From NCBI GenBank assembly GCA_030656555.1, contig JAUSPN010000054.1:1-63672 (forward strand): a DNA stretch of 63,672 nucleotides, in the 5' to 3' direction. Under the pieces are notes generated by a model. It made no database searches. It was given only the letters and a program-made list of their open reading frames with translations, and had not been told where the DNA came from. This document shows, one piece after another, positions 6,573-14,873 of the stretch; positions within the stretch are counted from its first letter, which is position 1; each line of letters opens with the position of its first letter. A program made the translations under genes and the position numbers. The DNA is from Candidatus Desulfaltia sp. Lineage in GTDB: Bacteria; Desulfobacterota; Desulfobacteria; Desulfobacterales; ETH-SRB1.

Positions 6573-6596
6573 AATGAGCTCGCTTTTGCGGCTCAA
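6573..6596 (+). repeat. dispersed core repeat overlapping the hypF stop
   Basis: About 22 of 24 bases match 6127-6150. Its right end (gctcaaa) contains, on the minus strand, the TGA stop codon of hypF, and it is preceded by GCAGCGGGG, half of the usual hairpin. Confidence 0.65.
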
Positions 6597-8872
6597 ACGC
6601 TACAGGCCGCTGCCGCAATCATTGCCTGACCAAGAGAAATTCCGCCGTCATTAGTTGGGACAAGGCTGTGTGTTATAACTTGAAAATCTCTTTGCTTAAG
6701 CTCTTTTATTAAACCTGATAAAATTATCGTGTTCTGGAATACCCCGCCGCTTAACGCAACACGATTTAAACCGTTTTCCTTTCTTATGACTTCACACAGT
6801 TCTGAAAACAGCGCAATAATGGTATTATGGAATTTGCCGCTTATTGTTGAAGGGCTTACTCCCATTTTCATGTCATTGACTACGCCGGATATTATGGGCT
6901 GAAGAAAAATCCTGTGAGTTTCCCCGGATGTCCATTCAAAGTTATAGACACCTTTTGTCTTTTCATCAGACATCATCTCCAGCTCCATGGCAGCCTGGCC
7001 TTCAAAAACCACGGTGTTTCTGATACCGATAATTGCAGCTATGCCGTCAAAAAAACGCCCAAGGCTTGAAGTTAGGGGAGAATTTACCTTTTTTGAAATC
7101 ATCCCAACAATAAATTTTACCTTGCTGTCATCAATTTGCTCAAACAAAGGAAGATTGTGACCGGCAAAATCTTTTCCAAAAGCATCGCAGAGATAACTTA
7201 CAGCCATACGCCACGGCTGCTTTATTGCCGCCGCCCCTCCGGGCATCGGAACATATGACAGGTGTGCCGCGCGCTTAAATTCGCTGTCTTCAACAATGAG
7301 TATTTCACCTCCCCATATACTGCCGTCGGTTCCATAACCTGTGCCGTCAAAGGAAAGCCCTATTACAGGGCCATCCAGACGGTTTTCCGCCATGCAACTG
7401 ACTATATGCGCGTGGTGATGTTGAACAGGAACCTTTTTAACATCCTCCTGTTCAAGTGCATATCTTGTGCTCAAATAATCAGGATGAAGATCATAGGCAA
7501 TAATTTGGGGATTAATATCAAGTATCTGTTTCATGTGATTAATGGTTAATTGAAAGAACTCGTATGTTGCCTGATTCTCAAGATCCCCGATATGCTGGCT
7601 TATAAAGGCATTGTTTTCTTTTGTAAGGCAGACAGTGCTTTTCAACTCTCCACCGCAGGCAAGTATCTGGCCGACTTTTTTATTTAAAAAAACAGGAACA
7701 GGAATATATCCCCTTGATCGACGCATAAACCTGGTCTGGCCGGCCGTATGTTTTACTATTGAATCGTCGCTTCGCAGGTATATGTCCCTGTTGTGTATGA
7801 GAAAATAATCCGCAATTTCTGAAAGCCGCTTAAAAGCATCTTCGTTGTCAATGCAAATCGGCTCTTCGCTTATATTTCCGCTGGTCATAACCAGAGCAAT
7901 AAAATCGTGGCTTAATAAAAGGTAATGAAGAGGTGTATAAGGAAGCATCGCTCCAAAATATCTGTTTCGCGGTGAAACCTCCTTTGAGAGAGGATTGGGC
8001 TTTTTCTTTTTCAATATAACAATGGGGCGATGGAACGACTTCAGAAGATCTTCCTCTTCAGGCTGCACATGTGCATATTTGCGGATATGTTCAATATCGC
8101 AAGACATTATTGCGAGCGGCTTTTCTTCGCGATGTTTTCTGCTTCTGAGCGTGCGGACGGCATCATTGTTTGCGGCATCCACCGCGAGATGAAATCCTCC
8201 CAGGCCTTTTATCGCAACAATATAACCCTGCTTTAAAAGCTGTGCGGTTTTCTTAATCGGATTTTGAGAAACTATTTTTTTTCCTTTATTATCAAAAAGA
8301 TCAATATGAGGTCCGCACTTTTCACAGGCATTTGGCTGCGCATGAAACCTTCTGTTGCCTGGATCGTCATATTCAGCCTGGCACATTTTGCACATTTTAA
8401 AATGTTTCATTGAGGTTTTGGGACGATCATAGGGGATATCTGAAATAATTGTATATCTGGGGCCGCAGTTTGTGCAGTTTATGAATGGATAGTGAAAGCG
8501 ACGATCGTCCGGATCGAACAGCTCTGTGAGGCAGTCGTAGCAAATAGACACATCAGGAGAAATAAGGGTTGAGCATGCGGACTGGCCAATGCTTTGCGCA
8601 ATGGAAAATTCTTTGAAACCTTTAACAGGTTCAAGATCAATCGAAATGTCTGTGATGTGAGATAAAGGCGGGTTTTTTTCAGTAAGATCGCTGCAAAACG
8701 ATTCAATATTATCTTTAGTGCCTTCTATATGTATAACCACACCAGACGAGGTGTTTGCAACACTGCCTTTTATTTCATATTTGCTTGCGAGCTGATAAAC
8801 AAATGGTCGGAACCCAACTCCCTGAACTATTCCGTTAATATTAAGTATTTTAGCAACATAATCGCGTGTCAT
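6593..8872 (-). CDS. hypF: carbamoyltransferase HypF (759 aa)
   Basis: HypF makes the carbamoyl-adenylate and passes it to HypE, the first step in building the cyanide ligands of the [NiFe] active-site iron; it acts in the cytoplasm. All domains are present in order: acylphosphatase (residues 1-92, with QGVGFRPFVYQ), two zinc-finger pairs (CYDC..CTNC and CKMC..CEKC, about 112-190), the YrdC-like domain (about 200-385, TSGNISEEPI), and the Kae1/TobZ-like carbamoyltransferase domain (about 390-759, with QHHHAHI, LSFDGTGYG and LSGGVFQN). Length is normal. Downstream of hypC by 38 bases in the hydrogenase operon. HypA, B, D and E must be encoded elsewhere. Confidence 0.97.
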   Translation of the reverse strand: MTRDYVAKILNINGIVQGVGFRPFVYQLASKYEIKGSVANTSSGVVIHIEGTKDNIESFCSDLTEKNPPLSHITDISIDLEPVKGFKEFSIAQSIGQSACSTLISPDVSICYDCLTELFDPDDRRFHYPFINCTNCGPRYTIISDIPYDRPKTSMKHFKMCKMCQAEYDDPGNRRFHAQPNACEKCGPHIDLFDNKGKKIVSQNPIKKTAQLLKQGYIVAIKGLGGFHLAVDAANNDAVRTLRSRKHREEKPLAIMSCDIEHIRKYAHVQPEEEDLLKSFHRPIVILKKKKPNPLSKEVSPRNRYFGAMLPYTPLHYLLLSHDFIALVMTSGNISEEPICIDNEDAFKRLSEIADYFLIHNRDIYLRSDDSIVKHTAGQTRFMRRSRGYIPVPVFLNKKVGQILACGGELKSTVCLTKENNAFISQHIGDLENQATYEFFQLTINHMKQILDINPQIIAYDLHPDYLSTRYALEQEDVKKVPVQHHHAHIVSCMAENRLDGPVIGLSFDGTGYGTDGSIWGGEILIVEDSEFKRAAHLSYVPMPGGAAAIKQPWRMAVSYLCDAFGKDFAGHNLPLFEQIDDSKVKFIVGMISKKVNSPLTSSLGRFFDGIAAIIGIRNTVVFEGQAAMELEMMSDEKTKGVYNFEWTSGETHRIFLQPIISGVVNDMKMGVSPSTISGKFHNTIIALFSELCEVIRKENGLNRVALSGGVFQNTIILSGLIKELKQRDFQVITHSLVPTNDGGISLGQAMIAAAACSV

Positions 8873-8910
8873 GGCATTTTTTCGGGAATAACCGGCAGCG
8901 GCGCCTGCTG

Positions 8911-9150
8911 TTATGCCTCATCGTTTGCTTTATCTACAAGAGCGGCTGCTTCTTTGAGCAGCAGCAAGGTTTCCATTGCAACAGATTCATCTATTTTATG
9001 CAAAGCAAAACCCGCATGAACGATGACATAATCTCCAATCTTTGCATCTTCGAGAAGCAGCAAACTGGCCTCCCTTGTAACGCCATCAACATCTATTGTG
9101 CCTATACTGTTTTCAATTTTTACTATTTTAGAAGGTATTGCAAGACACAT
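8911..9150 (-). CDS. hypC: hydrogenase assembly chaperone HypC (79 aa)
   Basis: HypC carries the Fe(CN)2CO unit with HypD and delivers it to the large-subunit precursor. The sequence begins MCLAIPSKIV, with the essential Cys2 and the conserved CxAIP start, followed by a beta-barrel of the HypC/HupF family (DVDGVTREASL, GDYVIVHAGFAL) and an acidic helix. Length is typical. It starts one base after the protease gene ends, so translation is likely coupled, and it precedes hypF. Confidence 0.96.
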   Translation of the reverse strand: MCLAIPSKIVKIENSIGTIDVDGVTREASLLLLEDAKIGDYVIVHAGFALHKIDESVAMETLLLLKEAAALVDKANDEA

Positions 9151-9660
9151 TCAATTGCTCCTTTTTTGATAGGAAACCTTCAGACGATCAAGTTCAGCCA
9201 GAACCATGTTTATTACAGGATCTATTTTTGTCTGTATTACCGGCGTCAGGTCAATACTAAGCGTATCAATATCTTCAGGCTCTACTCCGACTATTACTGT
9301 TTCAGGCACTTTGTCAAGGGCCTGGCATAAAGTCAGCGCTTCAATAAAGTCGATTTGATGGAGAGAATTTTTTGCCCTGATGCGCTCAGGTATTGCATCA
9401 CCTTCTAAATGGTATAGGGAGCCCGCTGCTTTTTTATTTCTGATTACATCAACAACAATAAGCTGGTCAGCTTCAGAAATTACCCCCAGAAGGTTTATCC
9501 CAAGTACTCCGCCATCCACAATCGAAACATTATCAGGAAACTCATAAAGCTCCTGCAACTTTTCTATAACACGTATGCCGAATCCTTCATCAGAAAAAAG
9601 TAAGCAGCCGACGCCCAAGACCATAATATGTTGTGAGTTCTTTTTTGTTATCTTTTCCAC
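9151..9660 (-). CDS. hydrogenase maturation endopeptidase, HyaD/HycI family (169 aa)
   Basis: This protease removes the C-terminal tail of the large subunit after nickel insertion. Family signatures are present: VLGVGCLLFSDEGFG near the start with the metal-sensing acidic residue, VVDVI (about residue 80) and SLHQIDF (about residue 110) with the conserved His. The likely target is the large subunit upstream, which ends in 15 residues after the motif His. The start codon is GTG at 9660 with AGGA about nine bases upstream. It is separated from the large-subunit gene by a 160-base gap with a strong hairpin, and abuts hypC. Confidence 0.93.
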   Translation of the reverse strand: MEKITKKNSQHIMVLGVGCLLFSDEGFGIRVIEKLQELYEFPDNVSIVDGGVLGINLLGVISEADQLIVVDVIRNKKAAGSLYHLEGDAIPERIRAKNSLHQIDFIEALTLCQALDKVPETVIVGVEPEDIDTLSIDLTPVIQTKIDPVINMVLAELDRLKVSYQKRSN

Positions 9661-9763
9661 AAGTTATTTATCCTGTTAAGTTACAAAACAGCTTCTATGT
9701 AATTATAGCAAAATCGGTAAGTAATCAAAAGGGAAGTCTCAATAAGAGGCGGGTGTGCGTTAA

Positions 9764-9801
9764 CCTTTCAGGGCCTCGCTTGAATGCAAGGCCCTGAAAG
9801 G
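9764..9801. other. strong intra-operon hairpin after large-subunit gene
   Basis: A perfect 13-bp stem CCTTTCAGGGCCT/AGGCCCTGAAAGG with a 12-base loop, 23 bases beyond the large-subunit stop. There is no T run on the minus strand, so it is more likely an mRNA-stabilising or processing element than a complete terminator. It would favour structural-subunit mRNA over the maturation genes. Confidence 0.6.
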
Positions 9802-9823
9802 GAAATAGTAAAATTATTAGCGC

Positions 9824-11473
9824 TTATGTCGCCCTAATTTTGTAGACCTGGTTGGAATCAGGATCAATTATATGAACACCGCAGGCTACACATGGATCAA
9901 AGGAATGAACGGTTCGCAAGACTTCAATTGGACGCTTTGGATCCGCAACCGGCGTCCCGATAAGAGCCTCTTCCACCGGTCCAAGCTTGCCTTTTTCACA
10001 CCTTGGCCCGAAATTCCAGGTTGAAGGCACAACATACTGGTAATTTTTAATCTTCTTGTTTTCGATTTCAATCCAGTGCCCTAAAGATCCTCTGGCAACA
10101 TCATTTAATCCCACGCCCATAGCCTTGTCAGGCATTTCCCATGGCTGATATGTCTTAGTGTTACCGTCTTTAATATTCTTAACCAGCTCCATAACCCATC
10201 CTTGCATGGCATTGCCGATGGCAACTGTCTCAAGGCCCCTGGCCGCTGTTCTGCCAAGAGTAGAAAATAGAGCAGTAATCGGAACGCCGAGGTCCTTAAG
10301 AGTTTTGTCAACCAATGGTTTTATATCTTTATGCCCTTTAGCATAGGCTACAAGCACTCTTGTCAAAGGACCAACCTCGCATGGCTCACCATCATAGCGA
10401 GGCGCTTTGAACCATGAATATTTACCGCCATCCGGTTTGTATTTTGGATCTTCCTGAAGCGGTTTTGTTTCACCTTTATAAGGATGTTTTGGGCTGCCTT
10501 TCTCATACCATGCACGGGCAACATGTTCCGTAACCTTTTCCTGCTCTGCCATTTTAATACCGGCAAGATCACGTTTCATTATCACACCTCTTGGCATGTA
10601 CAGGCTTTCAGGCTCTTTATCGCTCATGGGAAGGTCTCCCCATGCAAGGAAATTTGTCGTTCCGCCAATCGCTCCCCAGTCCTTGTAAAACGAAGCAACA
10701 GCCATCAGGTCAGGAATATATACATTATTAATAAAATCCTGCGTTTCCTTTGTCAGATACAAAAATTCAGCTATACGGTCAGGAGTAAGATCCTTTACCG
10801 ATGTTATTCCTCCGACAACCAGCGACTGCAGATGCGGATTCTTTCCTCCAAATATGGCATGCATTCTGGCTGCCTTGGCCTGAAGGCGGAGGGCTTCAAT
10901 ATAATGCGCTGAAGCCATCAGGTTTGCCTCGGGTGGAAGTTTGTATGCAGGATGCCCCCAGTATGCATTATTCAAGGGGCCAAGCTGGCCGCTTTCAACA
11001 AAGGTTTTAAGCCGTTGCTGAACATCCTTGTAATATGTTGAGCCGCCCCAGGGAGCATTGCTTACATTCTCGGAAAGAGTTGCTGTTTTCTTGGGATCGG
11101 CAGATAGTGCGCTTACAATATCAACCCAGTCCAGCGCGTGTAGATGATAGAAATGGACAATGTGGTCATGCTGGAACTGAGCGCCGTGAAGAAGGTTTCT
11201 CATTATACGCGCAGTATCCGGTATCTTAACGCCAACTGCATTTTCGACTGCCCTCACCGAGGACAGAGCATGTGTATAAGTTCAGACGCCGCAGGAGCGC
11301 TGAACAAAATGCTGCGCATCCCTTGGATCACGTCCCTGAAGAATAAGTTCAATGCCTCTGAACATCTGGCCTGAGCTCCAGGCATTTACTACTTTGCCTC
11401 CTGCCACCTCTACTTCAATTCGCAGATGGCCCTCTATTCTGGTAATCGGATCTATCGTTATTCTTTTACCCAT
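9824..11473 (-). CDS. hynA: [NiFe] hydrogenase large subunit with predicted selenocysteine (549 aa)
   Basis: Catalytic subunit of a periplasmic uptake-type (group 1) hydrogenase, H2 = 2H+ + 2e-. The frame is open from ATG 11473 to the stop at 9824 except for TGA at 11282-11284, residue 64. Around it the protein reads [16 protein letters not shown], so TGA replaces the second Cys of the RxCGxC motif (residues 59-64) that binds the Ni-Fe site. Everything else is intact: RIEGH near the start, [11 protein letters not shown], and the C-terminal DPCVACGVH (526-534) with both cysteines, followed by a 15-residue tail for protease removal. A SECIS-like hairpin follows the TGA. I therefore read the codon as selenocysteine. 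The alternative is a nonsense mutation or base-call error, which the hairpin and lack of other decay argue against. It is co-transcribed after the small subunit. Confidence 0.85.
11242..11260 (-). promoter_or_regulatory. predicted SECIS element in hynA mRNA
   Basis: On the minus strand CTGTCCTC and GAGGGCAG form eight consecutive pairs (one G-U) around a three-base loop GGT. The stem starts 15 bases and the loop 23 bases after the TGA, inside the roughly 16-37 base window of bacterial SECIS elements, and the loop starts with the expected G. Within coding sequence, as in bacterial selenoprotein genes, where SelB binds the loop to bring in Sec-tRNA. Confidence 0.75.
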
Positions 11474-11523
11474 ATTATCTCCTCCCTTTTTTTCTTAAAA
11501 AGGATTGTTATTTGTTTTTCCGG

Positions 11524-12465
11524 CTACATTTCCTCATAAAACGGGCTCATCTTGTCCCAGAAATCAGGTTCGCTGCATCCAATGCAGGGATGTCCTGCCT
11601 GAACAGGCCAGCTTGTACCGTCATTGAACTTTACAGTCGGGCAATTGTTGAAGGTTTCCGGACCCTTGCAACCTACTTTGTAAAGGCAATAACCCTTGGC
11701 TGCCTCTTGTGAACCAAACTCGGTAACAAATTCACCATTTTCAAAATGTGATCTTCTTTGGCATTGATCATGAATCGTCTTGCCATATGCAAAAAGCGGT
11801 CTGCCAAGATCGTCAAGAGCCGGCAGTTTGCCGAGAAGGAGATAATTAACCACTGTACCGACAAGATTAATCGGATTTGGAGGGCATCCCGGAATATTCA
11901 GTGTCTTAATGCCAAGAGCATCTCCAACACCTTTATATCCGCCTGGATTAGGCTTTGCCGCCTGGATACCGCCATATGCGGAACATGTACCCATGCAGAT
12001 TACTGCAGCGGCTTTAGAGCAGACATCCTTTGCGATATCAAGAAATGTTCTCCCTGCGATCTTTCCATAACCGCCGTTGTACTTTGTGCCAACCGCTCCC
12101 TCTACAACACAGATAAACTTGCCGTTGTATTTTTTTACTGCATTGTGGAGATTCTCTTCTGCCTGATGACCTGCTGCAGCCATTATGGTTTCATGATATT
12201 CTACTGAGAGAACTTCCAGAAGCAGCTGATCGATCCAGGGATACATGGACCTTAAAAGCGCTTCGGAACATCCGGTACATTCAGCAAAATGAAGCCAGAT
12301 TACGGGCGGGCGCTGTGCAGGAGCTGCGAACACCTCTGCTACCTTTGGAACAAACGATGATGAAAGCCCCATGGTAGCTGTTAGAAAGGTACAGTACTTC
12401 ATAAAGTCCCTTCTTGAGACCCCTTTCTTCTCCAGCCTTTTATAAAATTCTTTTTCCTTTTCCAT
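11524..12465 (-). CDS. hynB: [NiFe] hydrogenase small subunit, Tat-exported (313 aa)
   Basis: Electron-transfer subunit with three Fe-S clusters. A Tat signal is present (SRRDFMK at residues 17-23, hydrophobic segment, AAPA), so the folded dimer is sent to the periplasm. Proximal-cluster ligands: ECTGCSE, GTCSAYGG and PGCPPNP. Distal: IHDQC, GYC and VGC. Medial: NNCP, then SWPVQAGHPCIGC, where the proline is the residue found with a [3Fe-4S] medial cluster; [NiFeSe] enzymes usually have Cys there. I chose ATG 12465 with AGGAGG five bases upstream; a GTG at 12471 overlaps that ribosome site. There is no C-terminal membrane anchor, so a soluble periplasmic dimer passing electrons to cytochrome c3 is likely (inference). 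First gene of the operon. Confidence 0.95.
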   Translation of the reverse strand: MEKEKEFYKRLEKKGVSRRDFMKYCTFLTATMGLSSSFVPKVAEVFAAPAQRPPVIWLHFAECTGCSEALLRSMYPWIDQLLLEVLSVEYHETIMAAAGHQAEENLHNAVKKYNGKFICVVEGAVGTKYNGGYGKIAGRTFLDIAKDVCSKAAAVICMGTCSAYGGIQAAKPNPGGYKGVGDALGIKTLNIPGCPPNPINLVGTVVNYLLLGKLPALDDLGRPLFAYGKTIHDQCQRRSHFENGEFVTEFGSQEAAKGYCLYKVGCKGPETFNNCPTVKFNDGTSWPVQAGHPCIGCSEPDFWDKMSPFYEEM

Positions 12466-12535
12466 TGGCACCTCCTGATGCTGTTATAAGGTTACAACAA
12501 ATACTGTCAATCAAACAAGTTGATAATACGAGATG

Positions 12536-12634
12536 TTTGAAAAATGCTCAATTTTGTTCGAGTTCAAGTAAGGCGAAAATATGAGCGCTGATGGTTAGCG
12601 CTAAATTGGATAACAAAAGGGAGCGTTTTTCAAA
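12536..12634. repeat. palindromic element with GAAAAATGCTC ends
   Basis: TTTGAAAAATGCTC (12536-12549) is the inverted match of GAGCGTTTTTCAAA (12621-12634) apart from one wobble pair, and an inner AGCGCT...AGCGCT palindrome sits at 12583-12601. A longer relative lies at 24101-24289. It lies between the hydrogenase operon promoter region and oadB and contains no gene. Confidence 0.7.
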
Positions 12635-12770
12635 GGTTGCAAAGGTCTCAATACGTAAATCCCCATAGAGACCTGCGGTATTAAGAAAGAACTGAAGTAA
12701 TTTAATTTATTGAATAAAAACTTTCTAACTCGACCCGTAACATAAGTCAAGAAAAATAATCTGTTATTTT

Positions 12771-13901
12771 TCAGCCACCTAAAAAGCTCCATAAAATTGC
12801 CGCCGCAATTGCTGAGCCAATAACACCTGATATGTTTGGAGCCATGGCATGCATCAAAAGAAAATTTGTGGGGTCTTCTTTCTGGCCTACTATCTGAACC
12901 ACGCGGGCGGAATTAGGAACAGCCGATACGCCTGCGGCGCCTATAAGCGGGTTTATCTTTTGACGCAGGAAAAGGTTCATGAATTTTGCAAAGATAACGC
13001 CCGATGCCGTTGCGACGGCAAAGGCTGAAGCGCCAAGAATAAAAATTCCCATGGACTTACCGGTCAAAAAAATATCGCCCTGTGTGCTCGCTCCAACAGC
13101 CAGGCCCAGCAATATGGTTACTGTATCAATAATAGAAGAACGGGCTGCTCTGGCAAGACGTTCTGCTACTATGCTTTCCTTTAAAAGATTCCCGAAAAAG
13201 AGCATACCGAGAAGAGGAAGTGCGCCCGGAGCTATAAAGCAGCAGAGCAAAAATCCAACTATGGGAAAAATCAGCTTTTCTCTCTTTGAAACCTCACGAG
13301 GCTCTTCCATTCTTATAAGCCGTTCTTTGCGTGAGGTAAGCAACCTCATAATGGGTGGTTGAATTACAGGAACCAGCGCCATGTATGAATAAGCTGCGAT
13401 TGCAATAGGGCCTATCAGCCGCGGAGCAAGCACGGCTGTAAGAAAAATAGCCGTAGGTCCGTCAGCCCCTCCGATAATGCCTATTGATGCAGCCTCATTC
13501 GGAGCAAAGCCGAGTGCAAGAGCCCCTAAAAAAGTTGCAAAAATTCCTATCTGGGCGGCAGCTCCCAAAAGCATCAAGGATGGACGCGCAAGCATTGCTG
13601 AAAAATCAGTAAGGGCTCCTACGCCCAAGAAGATTAATGGCGGATAAATATCATGCATAACGCCGTAATACATGTAATTCAAAAAACTGCCCTTTTCATA
13701 AATTCCGAGTCCAAAATCCCTGATCACAGGAATATTACCCATCAAAATGCCAAAACCGATCGGTATCAGAAGAAACGGTTCATACTTTTTTGCTATCCCC
13801 AAATAAATAAGCACAATGCCCACCAGAATCATTATTATGTTCTGATAACCTGCAAGCGCAAAACCTGTATTGGACAAAAATTCTATTAACAGATCTACCA
13901 T
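12771..13901 (-). CDS. oadB: sodium-pumping decarboxylase beta subunit (OadB/GcdB/MmdB family, 376 aa)
   Basis: Integral membrane subunit that couples decarboxylation of carboxybiotin to Na+ export. It is very hydrophobic with about nine to eleven membrane segments. Family motifs visible: the GGADGPTAIFLT segment (residues about 145-157) around the conserved Asp of the Na+ site, YSYMALVPVIQPPIMR, and SAVPNSARVVQ (about 325-335) with the conserved Asn/Ser. Length is slightly short but within the family range. Preceded by an OadG-like gene 27 bases upstream. No alpha subunit (carboxyltransferase) or biotin carrier is adjacent, so the substrate (oxaloacetate, methylmalonyl-CoA or glutaconyl-CoA) cannot be told. 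Confidence 0.93.
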   Translation of the reverse strand: MVDLLIEFLSNTGFALAGYQNIIMILVGIVLIYLGIAKKYEPFLLIPIGFGILMGNIPVIRDFGLGIYEKGSFLNYMYYGVMHDIYPPLIFLGVGALTDFSAMLARPSLMLLGAAAQIGIFATFLGALALGFAPNEAASIGIIGGADGPTAIFLTAVLAPRLIGPIAIAAYSYMALVPVIQPPIMRLLTSRKERLIRMEEPREVSKREKLIFPIVGFLLCCFIAPGALPLLGMLFFGNLLKESIVAERLARAARSSIIDTVTILLGLAVGASTQGDIFLTGKSMGIFILGASAFAVATASGVIFAKFMNLFLRQKINPLIGAAGVSAVPNSARVVQIVGQKEDPTNFLLMHAMAPNISGVIGSAIAAAILWSFLGG

Positions 13902-13928
13902 TGATTAAATCTTGCTCCTCTCTTTCAT

Positions 13929-14366
13929 TTAGATCTTAATATTTTTTTCAACCTCATGATTCCAAAGGAAATAGCCCTTTCCGTCAGGAACTATCAGTTT
14001 TGCCTGAAGTAAATCGTTAACACTTGAGTGTGAATGTGGAAATCCGCATTTTTCAGAAAAATCAAGAAGCTTTGGCAGCGGAAACGGTTCGCCAATCTGC
14101 TCGACTAAAAGTTTAAACTGGCGAACAGACCCTTTAACATTTTTTGGCAAAACCGGATCAGAGACAATTGCCTCTGATCTGTGTTTTCTCTGCACAAGTT
14201 TTTTTATCCGTTGATAATAGGTATGCCTTTTATCCCAGAATTCAAGAACTTTGTGAATTTGGGAAATAGCAAGAGAAAGTATTATAAGCCCTGTAAAAAC
14301 TATTGAAGTCCCCAAGGCGGCCAACTGCCAACCGTTATGTGCTGATATTGCATCTAAGCCGTACAA
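13929..14366 (-). CDS. OadG-like small membrane subunit (145 aa)
   Basis: One N-terminal membrane helix (residues about 13-37, LAALGTSIVFTGLIILSLAIS) followed by a basic linker and a C-terminal soluble domain of about 70 residues with a winged-helix-like pattern (VEQIGEPFPLPKLLDFSEKCGFP...LLQAKLIVPDGKGYFLWN). Position next to oadB and the single N-terminal helix fit the gamma subunit that holds such decarboxylases together; the C-terminal part is not typical OadG. The start codon is TTG at 14366, directly after the preceding stop, with AGGGGGA as a good ribosome site; I saw no better ATG. Assignment as a gamma subunit is by context. Confidence 0.65.
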   Translation of the reverse strand: MYGLDAISAHNGWQLAALGTSIVFTGLIILSLAISQIHKVLEFWDKRHTYYQRIKKLVQRKHRSEAIVSDPVLPKNVKGSVRQFKLLVEQIGEPFPLPKLLDFSEKCGFPHSHSSVNDLLQAKLIVPDGKGYFLWNHEVEKNIKI

Positions 14367-14792
14367 TTAACATCCCCCTGTGACAAAAGGCTGTCTTGCT
14401 GAAATAATTTGATTGATTTTTTCCATAATCTTACCACCCAGGGCAGGATTACTCTCTATAAGACGCGATAATTCCTGGCCGGGGATCGATAGAACCACCC
14501 CATCTGTCAACGCAACCGCTGTCCCGGTATAACAAAAAGGGAGAACCGCTGCTGATAATCCTACAATATCACCCTTATTATGTAAAGTATATGATCTGTC
14601 CTCTTTAAAAAAGACCATAAAATTACCTGATAAGAGGATGAAAATGCTATGCGCCTGATCGCCTTGACGCGTTATCACCTCCCCTTCCGTTACCCTAATC
14701 CGGGACATCAAGGAGGCAAGCTCTTCCAACTCGGTACGTGAAAGATGCTCAAAAATATTCAAAGAGTCGATTGTATTAATGTCAACAGGCAT
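14367..14792 (-). CDS. cyclic-nucleotide-binding-domain protein (141 aa)
   Basis: Nearly the whole protein is one cNMP-binding (CAP_ED) domain, residues about 12-125: FEHLSRTELEELASL, GEVITRQGDQAHSIFILLSG and the phosphate-binding-cassette region KGDIVGLSAAVLPFCYTGTAVAL. The usual PBC Arg before the TAxA segment is replaced here (CYTGTAVA), so binding of a cyclic nucleotide is doubtful. There is no DNA-binding domain, so it is not a transcription factor by itself. It directly abuts the OadG-like gene, suggesting a regulatory or sensing role for the pump; that is inference from gene order. Confidence 0.8.
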   Translation of the reverse strand: MPVDINTIDSLNIFEHLSRTELEELASLMSRIRVTEGEVITRQGDQAHSIFILLSGNFMVFFKEDRSYTLHNKGDIVGLSAAVLPFCYTGTAVALTDGVVLSIPGQELSRLIESNPALGGKIMEKINQIISARQPFVTGGC

Positions 14793-14873
14793 TGTTTCAT
14801 CCTTTAGTCACTGCTTAGATCATTAGGCTGAAGACTGAAGGTGGAATCAGTCTATCCACCTGAGCAGTTACCT

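Noticed and set aside
158-6600. Further selenoproteins in the accessory zone
   Set aside because: I saw no in-frame TGA at a Cys-like position with coding sequence continuing beyond it, other than in the hydrogenase large subunit.
9824-11473. Hydrogenase large subunit as a pseudogene split by a stop codon
   Set aside because: The stop is TGA exactly at a catalytic Cys position, a SECIS-like hairpin follows, there is no frameshift or other decay, and all operon partners are intact. A base error remains possible and is noted as a refutation test.
14367-14792. CRP/FNR-type transcription factor
   Set aside because: The protein ends after the cNMP-binding domain and has no helix-turn-helix.
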